A program made the translations under genes and the position numbers. DNA of 64,000 bases from Ottelia alismoides. Taxonomy: Eukaryota > Streptophyta > Magnoliopsida > Alismatales > Hydrocharitaceae. Location: positions 496,001 through 560,000 of the forward strand of contig JAZKJV010011606.1 of the NCBI GenBank assembly GCA_037367405.1. Reading direction: 5' to 3'. Positions 55,537-64,000 of the stretch are shown here, in pieces. The notes below the pieces were generated by a model. It saw only the letters and a list, made by a program, of their open reading frames with translations. It was not told where the DNA came from and searched no databases. Each line of letters opens with the position of its first letter. The stretch's first letter is position 1.

Positions 55537-58500
55537 TGATGAATCCACATTTCATCATCTTTATTCTATCATTTTGGCCTCAAAAACCCTAGCAAATGCG
55601 TGTAAATACCCTTAATTAGACCATCTTAGCATTCATACATGTGCATGTAAATAGTGTATAAAATACTGTAATTGAAGCCAAAATTATAGAATAAATAAAA
55701 GAAAAGAAAAAGAATAAAATATTGTAAATATTTTATGACCTGAAACCCCGAGACCTAGGCATCTTGATGAATAGGTCGACAAGGAATAAAGAAGGGGGGG
55801 ATAAGGGCCAGAAAACAACAAAATTACCTTTTGTTTTACCCATTCTTTATTCATTTTGGGACCTATTTTTGGTTCTACTTTTTATACCTCAAATAAAGAA
55901 ATTTTGAACATGAAAGTTGTATATAATTAAATGAAGAAAAATACAAAATTGATTCCATTCAAAAATAATGTACAGATGAAAAGTTATGGTCTGAATAAAA
56001 ATCCAGAATCCCAACTGCCCAGACCTGTATCTCACAAATAAAAACTTCAAATGCATCAAACTCACCTTTAATTGTATATAATTCAAAATAAGATATTTAA
56101 TGGCGGTGGTTTCGCATTTGACGGAGCTACGGTTTGAAAGTTGAGTTTTGGACCTTGTTGTATACTTGTACAGATTAAAATATTCAATTTATTATTTATT
56201 CATTATTTTTTATAATTTTATATTTTTATAATTTTGTAAATATTATTTATAATATACAAGAATAATAAAATAAGAATAAAAATACAAAAGAAATATAAAA
56301 TAAAATACTTGTATACTTATATGATACATAGGTATAGTACCTATACTTATACATGTATAATACATACTTATATTTTATTAAATATCCAAAACACCTCAGA
56401 AAATTAAATAAAAATATTTTTAAGTGTATAAAAGTATTCTATAATTTTATAAAATAATAAGTAAAAATAAATAATTTAAAATCACAAAATAAAAATAAAT
56501 TAATTAAATATATAGGTATATGTACCTACAAAGGCCTAAAAAGGGAACTTGTAAAATTAAACCTCATAAAAATAATTAAAAATCACCATAAAATAATTTA
56601 GAAAATAACAAATATTTTTCATTTAATAACCTAAAATTAATAAAATCATTTACTATTTTTAAATGAATTTTTAATTATTTTTCGTAGGGTTTTTCCTGGT
56701 TGGTCCACGTGGACCAACAAGGAGGCAGTCAGCGTTGACCCCCGGTCAACTGACTGTCCTCCCCGCCTGTCCACCTGACAAACCTCGGTTTGTCGTCGTT
56801 TTTGTCGATCTTCATCTTACACTTTTTGAGATCGATTCCTTCACGACTTTTGTCCCTCGATCCTTGGTCTATCACGCCCTTGCGTTTTTTGGGGGAAAGG
56901 GCCATCGATTTTCCCGATCTCTCTTGGTCTTTGGTGCCTCTTCACCATCAAGTCAAACCACATATAATGGAGCCCCAACTTCCTTTTCAAATTTGAACCC
57001 CTCATTCCATAGGTTAGCTCTCCTTCTTGCTCCCAACATCTCGAGGAAGGTGACAGCTTCCTCTCGAGCCCTTCGAGTGAGTTGAGCGTCGCCTGAGGTG
57101 GCTCCACAACCTCCGCCTTCGCCGGCGTCGAGGTACCCCCTTCCCTCTGGTCACCACCGTTGAGGCTGTCCTATTCTTCTTTATTTTCTTTCGCATTTTA
57201 CTCGCCGTAGCCTTAGGATTAAAAGCTCTCAAGAAATTTCCACTTTCATCATTCAAATCATCCTCCACATCAACCTCACCAGAGCGCTCCTCCGACCGAG
57301 CTCGTCCTTGCCGCGTCACGCCACCATTTCGCCACCGCAGGACCCAGACACTTTGCCCTGGGTCCTCTCATGATTTTGTGCAGGTCAAACCCTGTTGACT
57401 CGAGCCCAGGAGCATTTTTGAAGTTCGCCGGAGTCCAGTGGAGCTCCACAGCTCCGCCGTCCTCCTCCGCGAACCTCGACCGTCGTCGAGGTCTTTTGAA
57501 GCTCCTGGGAGATAGCCTCGACCGTCAGGAAGCTCCAGCCTTATTTTGAAGCCCATAAGTTTGCCGGAGTAGGAGCAGGAGCTCGGAGAAAGTCGCCTCG
57601 CCGGCGCTCCTCCGCTGTTCTTGCTTCGAACCTCGGAGCCGTTGGATCAAGGTGGAGCCCCAGATCGCACAGCCGCCGTTGGATCTGCTCGAGCGCAGGC
57701 CGTTCGATCATTCCCCGATCTTCTAATCCTGGTCGTTGCAGACGAATCGTCATCGTGCGCCCTCAGCCCGACACGTGTTAAGTGGGAGCGATCCCACCGT
57801 CCATCAGCGCGCAAGGCAGGGTATTTTGCACAACTCCCCCTGCCGATTTTTGTAATAGTTATTTAGTACTAAAACATTCATAGGCCATTCATAAATTGTG
57901 TAATATTTGCAAGACCCCCCTGAACCTTTTTGTATACTGCATTCCAGTCCTCGCCATGTCACCTCACGTGACCAGTTCACGTGAGGCGTGGGGCATTTTG
58001 TAGAGGACCCCTCGTGGGTCTTGCTATTTCATTTCAGTCCTAGGATTTAAATATTAAGTGTAATATTTTTGGAGAAATTGCATGATCGCCCCTGGAGTTT
58101 TGTAATATTGCATCCATACCCCTGCCAGGACACGTGTTTTATGCACGTGGGCTGGGTGATTTTGTAGTAAAGCCCTCCCGGGTTTGGGTATTTGTAATTG
58201 GTCCAGGAACTTTGTTTATTAGTTGTAAATTTATGTGAAAATTACACTTTGGCCTCTGTACTTCTGGATATTTGCATTTATGCCCTTGCCAACTGTGTGA
58301 TTTTTATTGGATGTTAGTATTTATTTAGTGCATCATTTTAACTCGAAAAATTCCCAGAAAAATACATAGACTCCTATTTACTTGCTGATTCACGTCATAT
58401 TTTTGCATTTTTTTTAATGCAATTTAATATTTATTAAAAATAAAAAACATGCCTTTTTAGTACTGTCTATCTTAGAAAACCCATAAAAATTAGCAAAACA

Positions 58501-59315
58501 CCTTGAAAAAAACTAAAAACATTCCTATGGTCTACTTTAGTGTGTTTTAGTGTCAGTCCAAAAATCATAAATAAATATAAAAGAAAACCCCTAAAAAGTA
58601 TAAAACTCTAAAAACCTTCAAAAAATATATAAAATTAATAAAAAATCTAAAAATTGTGTTTTCTTTTCTGGAATTTTCCTTGTTTTATTGTCTTTTGGGA
58701 AAATTTTGATAGTGTTTGCTATTTTTCATTCCCATTTTAAATTCGGCCAGTAGTTTCCAAAAATATTCTAAAAAATCCCCAAAAATCACAAAAATAGTAG
58801 AAAATTATAAAAAGACCAAAAACAATTTATTTTCTGATTTTTTAGCATTTTTCCTATTTTTATAAATCCCCTATTTCCTCTTTTCTTATATTATATATAT
58901 TCCAATATTGAAAAAGAAAATGAAAAAATATAAAATATAAAAAGAAAATATAAAATCAAAAAATTAAAAATCAAAATACAAAAATATAAAATTAAAAATT
59001 TATTTAAAAAATTAATTAAAAAGTAAAAACCCACAAAAATATTTGCATCTTGTAGACAATTAATCACATCACATTTTTGTGCATCATTGCTTGATCTATC
59101 CTGCCTTGCTCCCCGTGTTCGACCTCTACATACTTTCACTATACACCTTTTTTACGTAGAGTTAATAATAAATTTTAACTCCACTATTGCTTGTCATTGT
59201 TTGATTTGATTGTGGGTTAATTGCTGATTAAATACGGGATTCTGTAGTGGTCAAGACATCGACTGTTGATCTGCCTTGTGGATCAATAAGACCGCTCTCA
59301 GTTCCGTGTTTATCA
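55537..59315 (+). repeat. G1 3' LTR
   Basis: It starts TGATGAATCCACATTTC and ends GTTTATCA, a direct repeat of 28830-32671 with more substitutions and small indels than the G2 pair shows. The GC-rich part is at about 56710-57830. Confidence 0.95.
56700..56749 (+). promoter_or_regulatory. Palindrome and paired W-box module in the G1 3' LTR
   Basis: TTGGTCCACGTGGACCAA (56700-56717) and TTGACC-CCC-GGTCAA (56735-56749) are both unchanged relative to the 5' LTR. The small GTCAACGTTGAC palindrome has one change (GTCAGCGTTGAC). Confidence 0.6.
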
Positions 59316-59320
59316 CTTAG
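59316..59320. repeat. Target-site duplication of G1, right copy (CTTAG)
   Basis: CTTAG follows GTTTATCA and matches 28825-28829. The following bases resume the C2 coding frame. Confidence 0.93.
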
Positions 59321-60047
59321 CCAACGTAAATATGATTTAGAGTTGTTGATGGACTCGAGTATGTTGGGATGCAAACCAACCACTACTTCTATGGAAGCAA
59401 ATCATAAACTTAGTAAAGAGGAGGGCGTGCTTATCTACTTGTGTTGTGAATGTGATGAGTCGGTTCATGCATACCCCGACTATGTCTCATGTTTACACAA
59501 CCAACATAACTCTAAGTTACATAAAAGGATCACTCGGAAATGTCTTATGTTCAAGAGAAATCACGATGTGACTCTTGAAGGATGCACTTATGCCAATTGG
59601 GATAGTTTTGTTGATGATAGAAGATCTCCTTCTAGTTGTATGGTGAATCTAAGTGGAAATCTTATTATCTGGTGAAGTAAGAAACAAAATATTGTTTCAA
59701 GATCTAGTATTGAAGCATAATATCATGCCCTTGCTAATGGTGTTATCGAAATCCCATGGCTTGAAAATTATTTTACACGATTTAGGCATAAAAGTTGATA
59801 TGCCAATGAAAAAGTTTTGTGACAACAAAGCTACGATAAATCTTGCAAATAATCCAGTTATGCATGATAATGTAAAGCATGTGGAGATCGACATATACTT
59901 TATTCGCCATAAGATTGATGACGAGGAGATGTGTCTTTCATACATGAAATCCGACGACCAAGCTGCAGATCTCTTCACTAAGGGGCTTCCTACAGTGCAA
60001 TTCGAGATGAATGTAGGCAAGTTGGGCATGGTTGACATGTTTGCCCA

Positions 60048-60059
60048 ACTTGAGGGGGG
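60048..60059 (+). other. C2 polypurine tract
   Basis: CTTGAGGGGGG lies directly before TGTTGAG, the usual Copia arrangement. Confidence 0.75.
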
Positions 60060-60308
60060 TGTTGAGTTGGTCATATGTTTATACGGGTAAAAAGATATTT
60101 GGATGAGATACTGTTTACCCATTCCTTTATATATTGTACTCATCCTACATCTTGTCATTTTAACATAGTGAAGCGTGCCCTGATATCTTGTGAGAGAGAT
60201 TAGGGATTGTGTGTCCCCGTGGTTTTCCCCCTCATAGTAGGATTTTCAGAGTAAATCTCGGTGTTTTTGTTGTGATCTACATGGTTGATCCTTGCTTATT
60301 TTTCCACA
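60060..60308 (+). repeat. C2 3' LTR (right end approximate)
   Basis: It begins TGTTGAGTTGG after the purine tract. It contains TTTATATATT near 60124 (TATA-like) and a U5-like stretch with GTGGTTTTCCCCCTCATAG and GTAAATCTCGGTGTTTTTG. The CA at 60307-60308 (TTTTTCCACA) is the likeliest end, giving about 250 bp. No 5' partner was found, so the end is inferred. Confidence 0.65.
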
Positions 60309-62472
60309 TTTCATAAGAAATTTAACATGTGATACATTTGTATCGTGAAATAAGGAGTTTTCATGATCTGGTAGCTTTCTAAGGCCTCTAACTAGTGAGG
60401 AAAATAAGAATGAAATACATAGGTATAGTTGTATGCAATAAACCTTTATATGCATTGATAATTTCTTTTTTCAAGCATGAGCGAATCTACATTAGGTGTA
60501 AGGTGGGCACCATGCCCCCCATACTTTGGTGGAAACCCTTGAATTGCCATCACACGGTACCCCTTTTCCTTAATGGGATCCTCGTATCCCTCGTACATCG
60601 ACTCCCTAAATCGTACACCCTCCCTCCTCATGTTATGTCTCCTACCTCACACTTCGGCTCCTCATTAATCCTCTCTACGCATTATGTGCCTCGGTCCTCA
60701 CATGCCAACTCCCACATCAAGCTCTTGATTCCAATGTTTGCTCACCTCTCACGACAGAAGGTGCTAGGCGGTTTTTCCATTGCACCCCCTCGTTTCCGTC
60801 CGGTCTCAATGTCCGTCCATGCCCTTAATCCTAACGTAAGAACATTAGGCACATGCCAAATGATCCCTAGCTTGAGCTCCTCTCTTAGGGACTCCCCATT
60901 GTCTCCCTTGTGCATTGACGGTTTGGTCCACCCCCAACCATGCCCACAGCATCAATCTCAATGCTACTTATGACAGGACGTGATGACGTGCTATCTTACG
61001 GTGCAGACCACCTTCGCATGCGTGTCTGCACCTACTCACCAACCAACTGTCGCACCTCGCCCTGCGCCTCTAGACAGCGGCCGGCCTCCCTCACCGCACC
61101 CCCGTGTCGCGCCTCCAACAACCTTCCTCCTCGCGTGCTTCCGCCGCAGGCCGCATAGCCCCAGTCGCCACTGCCTACACGCCACCCTCCGCCTTGTGTG
61201 TGTGTCCACGCATGCTCTTGCGCCCATCCAACAACCCTCACCACCCACGCCCTAGACGTGGCCCATGTTTCGTGAAGGAGAAGGTGCGGCCTCCCCCCTC
61301 CTTCTTATGTTTTTTATTTTGTGAATATTGCATAGTTTTTCCTGTAGATTTTTATATTTGAAAAAGTACCGTTAGGCATAGTTTGTTTGAAAAGTTTTGT
61401 TTTCTGTATTGCATAGACACCCCTATCTTTGAGCTTGAATTTGGACCTTTATTTGTCATCATTTCTTTAATAAAAAATTGTATATTGTATACTAGATAGT
61501 GTTTTATCTCATGGATATTTGTTTATAATTTCATGAGCATCGGATAATTAATTAAAATTATTTTAGTGAAAATTTGCATATTTTACCCAATTTGTGGTCC
61601 GGAATTCTTTTTAATTAACGCTTACTCAAAAATTGTGCGAAAATTACAGATGATGCATTTATACGTGATTTAATTACTATCCGAATTTCATTAAAAATGG
61701 ATGTATCTTTTGTATAAAATAAATTCTTGAAAGTTTTTTGTAATTGATTTTTAGTTAAAGCTGTAAATACTATTTTTGCGAAATTTCAGGTCTCCTGAAA
61801 TTCTCGTTAAAATATCTTTTTGAGATAAATTGGTTTCTGGATAATTTGATTTCATGGATTTATTAGAAATTAAATACTCATGGTCACTTTGTTTTCATTA
61901 AGAAATTCATAAAAAAATCATATTTTGTCGAAAAATTCCAAAAACTTTATTGTAGCTCTATTTCATCATGTTTCACTTCTAGTAAAAAAATCATAATTTT
62001 TGCATTCTGTTTGTGTGGAAAATTTTATAAAAACCCATAAAAGCGTGCATTTTTAATTATTGCATCTTAGCGCCAAAAATTCAAAAAATACATTTTACAT
62101 TCGTCATTAGATTAGATTTCCAGGAAAAATATAACTTGGCAAAATTTGATTAATTTCACATTAAAATTAATTTGACTAAATTGCTTGATTTCTTAATAAC
62201 CTAATTCAATCTCATTTTTGCATTTGCATTCATATTGCATTAAAAAATACAAAAAATCCGCTTGGAAAACTGTGTGCTAAGTGTTGTAATTTGAGCTGAA
62301 GTTGTTCCTTTTCCTCCTTGAGTCAACCCTGGGATTGCCCAGGTAAAATAAACACAAAACCGTACATTAATTAATTCATTGATTTATCAGTTCGTTTTTT
62401 TTATTTGATCAATCCTAATTGCTCGACTACCTCAACACGACACATTAAGATAGGGTAATTCGAGGCTCGTCA
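60309..62472 (+). repeat. G3 LTR ending at 62472 (left edge not determined)
   Basis: The right end is fixed by CTCGTCA followed by a PBS. Upstream is a GC-rich part (about 60530-61270) and then AT-rich sequence with a CCTTGAGTCAACCCTGGGAT block near 62318, the same layout as in G1. I could not find a clear TGATGA start, so part of 60309-60500 may not belong. Open frames in the GC-rich part (60395-60973 and around 61000-61360) show no domain and overlap in several frames, so I do not call genes. Confidence 0.55.
61596..61975 (+). repeat. Direct repeat, copy 1 (inside the G3 LTR)
   Basis: It aligns with 63620-64000 through ordered blocks such as GATAAATTGGTTTCT, AAGAAATTCATAAAAAAATC and TATTTTGTCGAAAAA, with many substitutions between. 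Confidence 0.85.
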
Positions 62473-62474
62473 GA

Positions 62475-62491
62475 TGGATCCATTGCCGGGG
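62475..62491 (+). other. G3 primer binding site, tRNA-Asp type
   Basis: TGGATCCATTGCCGGGG starts two bases after the LTR end and differs from the G2 site at three positions. Confidence 0.8.
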
Positions 62492-63619
62492 AGGTAAACA
62501 TGTTCGTATCATTTTAGAAAATTAGATTTAGGTTTTCCATTCACTCGGGTAGTCTGGCCCCCGAACCGGCCTTGTAATTATTTCATTTTTTCTCTTTTTC
62601 TCCAATTATCTCTCTGTTTATTTTTGTATATATTTGGCATCTCTCTTTGACATAAATTTTATCTTTTTATGCGAGGCCCGATGGACTTGGAGCGACTTTC
62701 TTGTAGCTGACGTACCTCAAAGTACATCGGAGGCCAACGATTCGTGGAGTGAGCCGGTTGTTGAGACATCGAGAAGATTTTTTCCCGATAATAGAGATTT
62801 TAGTTCTATTTTTGTCATTAATTTGTAATAATTTGTTTGATTTCTAGCAGATTCCGTTTGGGATCTCGCGTGTGTACCCGGACACTTGGACATTATTCAT
62901 GTGGTGTGTCGAGACCTGTTTCACTCTCTAGTGAGGGTGGAGCTCAACTTGATTGACGTAGACTGGGACCTGAACTTGTGGCTCTCGGAGTATTTTTTTT
63001 AGAATCTTTTACTGCTTGTACTCATACTCTATAGGAGCACACATCACACTTAACGAGTCACGCTTAGACCTCAGAGCTATTAGTCAAAATTAAATTGTTC
63101 ATCACTCACTAATAGAACTGCCTGTCTAGGAACGATTTTCTTGCCTAGCATTTCATATAGTGTAAAAATTTCAATTATGTATTGCATCCCCACACGTAGA
63201 GCACGATGATCACTGTAAGTCTTCTGAACTTGGGTACGCATCATTGATTTCATCCGCTTGCATCAGTTTTTCTCGACTCTCCTCCCCTTGGTTTTGAAAC
63301 TTAGGTTAAATGGAAATCAGAATTGATCGTTAGGTATGTCATGCTTGGTTGACTAATTTAAGTGATAATTAAACTTAAAATAGGACTGCTAATCAGATTT
63401 GACCCAAAAAATGACTAAAAATTAACACTTATTTTCGAGAGAGCAAAACCCTCATTGTATGCTTGTGTTATTGTGTTTGCTGAGAGGAGAGGACGCATCC
63501 CTAGGATAGTGCCCAAAACCCACTTTTAAGCCTTGCCTAATTGGATGTATCTTTAATAATCACCTAATTAAAATTTGAAAAGATAAATGGTCGAACCTTT
63601 GCGACCATCACCTAATTAT
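62492..63619 (+). other. G3 leader-like internal sequence, no ORF
   Basis: About 1.1 kb following the PBS. It is T-rich at first, then has mixed composition with GTGGAGTGAGCC and CGGACACTTGG phrases. No gag or pol motif is recognisable in any frame. It ends where the LTR-like repeat copy begins. Confidence 0.5.
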
Positions 63620-64000
63620 GGTCTGAAATTTATTTTCAATTAACACTTGCTTCAAAAATCGTGCAAAAACTACATATGATGCATCTATATGTGTTTTAAT
63701 TACTTTCCAAATTTCATCAAATATGGACGTGTCTTGTATATAAAAGAAATTGTTAAGTGATTTCTGAAATTGATTATTAATTACATCCATAAATATTATT
63801 TTTGCGAAAATTTAAGTCTCCTGGATTGCTTATTAAAATATATTTTTAGATAAATTGGTTTCTAGATAATTTGATTTCGTGGATTTATTATAAATTTAAA
63901 TACTCACAATCACTCTGTTTCTATCAAGAAATTCATAAAAAAATCATATTTTGTCGAAAAAAATCCAAAAAAGTATTGTAGCTTCATTTCATCTTGTTCA
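63620..64000 (+). repeat. Direct repeat, copy 2 (continues past the window)
   Basis: Second copy of the 61596-61975 LTR sequence, same orientation, about 2.0 kb away. Similarity may start as early as 63557. It is cut by the window end. Confidence 0.85.

Larger units (their letters stand above)
28830..59315 (+). mobile_element. G1: Athila-like Gypsy element with deleted leader-gag-protease, split by G2
   Basis: LTRs at 28830-32671 and 55537-59315 (3842 and 3779 bp) flank a PBS, RT, RNase H, integrase, a 2.5-kb 3' untranslated region and a terminal purine tract. A CTTAG duplication flanks the whole. G2 accounts for 35176-52950. LTR mismatch is roughly 5% in the first 250 bp by eye, higher than in G2. 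The PBS is followed within about 15 bp by RT coding sequence, so the leader, gag and protease are missing. Confidence 0.95.
59316..60059 (+). pseudogene. pol: C2 RT end and RNase H, broken
   Basis: Beyond G1 the frame gives QRKYDLELLMDSSMLGCKPT and MEANHKL, the Copia RT tail. RNase H motifs follow: YANWDSFVDDRRSPS (about 59588), a WxSKKQ block (about 59670), a SRSSIEA block where the Glu before Tyr is a stop, and FCDNKATINLANNPVMHD (about 59815). It ends ADLFTKGLPT near 59990. At least one frame change (about 59760-59780) and stops near 59674 and 59718 break it. Confidence 0.88.
26240..60308 (+). mobile_element. C2: degraded Ty1/Copia element split by G1
   Basis: Coding relics run from protease (about 26370) through integrase and RT to 28829, then resume at 59316 through RNase H to a 3' LTR at 60060. 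The flanks fit at codon level: counting one CTTAG copy, the reading frame continues from RT into RNase H. No 5' LTR or clear gag is visible, so the left side is lost or unrecognisable. It is the oldest layer of the right-hand nest. Confidence 0.85.

Noticed and set aside
59247..59340. Start of the 142-codon frame at 59247 as a real gene start
   Set aside because: The first part lies in the G1 LTR; only the part after 59315 is C2 coding sequence.
60395..61361. Overlapping 60-190-codon frames in the GC-rich block as a host gene
   Set aside because: Frames overlap on both strands with Pro/Ala/Arg/Ser-rich content typical of GC-rich LTR blocks; no domain or splice structure stands out.

Overview
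This window looks like retrotransposon-filled intergenic DNA (heterochromatin-like) from a flowering plant. I found no convincing host gene, no RNA gene and no bacterial feature. Nearly everything I can explain is an LTR retrotransposon. Most are Ty3/Gypsy elements with Athila-type pol signatures and a tRNA-Asp-type primer binding site; two are Ty1/Copia elements. The elements are named here for reference only: G0, G1, G2, G3 and G4 (Gypsy) and C1 and C2 (Copia). The species cannot be named from the sequence.

Left half (1-26230). A plus-oriented LTR end lies at 430-900. It is followed by G0, an old minus-strand Athila-like element: pol, protease and gag relics at 950-4423, leader, PBS at 17230-17246, and one LTR at 17249-21002. 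C1, a Copia element with both ~2.5 kb LTRs (5407-16107), sits in the G0 leader and is flanked by a perfect AATAC target-site duplication. G0 itself appears to sit in the protease region of G4, a plus-strand Gypsy remnant (21003 to about 24990).

Right half (26240-60308). This is a three-deep nest. C2, a degraded plus-strand Copia, is split at codon level by G1, a plus-strand Gypsy (28830-59315, target duplication CTTAG). G1 is split inside its integrase C-terminus by G2, a minus-strand Gypsy (35176-52950, target duplication ACGGT). LTR divergence by eye (G2 lowest, G1 higher) agrees with the nesting order. G1 lacks its leader, gag and protease: the PBS runs almost directly into RT. G2 keeps gag, protease, RT, RNase H and integrase, but with frameshifts and TAG stops.

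Right edge (60309-64000). A further plus-oriented Gypsy LTR end and PBS (G3) are followed by a short leader and then a second partial copy of the LTR sequence, which runs off the window.

The most unusual signals are structural. G1, G2 and G4 carry stem-loops between the coding region and the 3' LTR whose 3' arm repeats the polypurine primer motif (AAGTATAGGGGGG); G1 and G2 carry several. The LTRs of G0, G1 and G2 share a compact module of a palindrome followed by a head-to-head TTGACC / GGTCAA pair, although the surrounding sequence has diverged. C1 has a plausible 150-nt intron ending just before its gag start codon. None of the elements appears able to move on its own in its present form.
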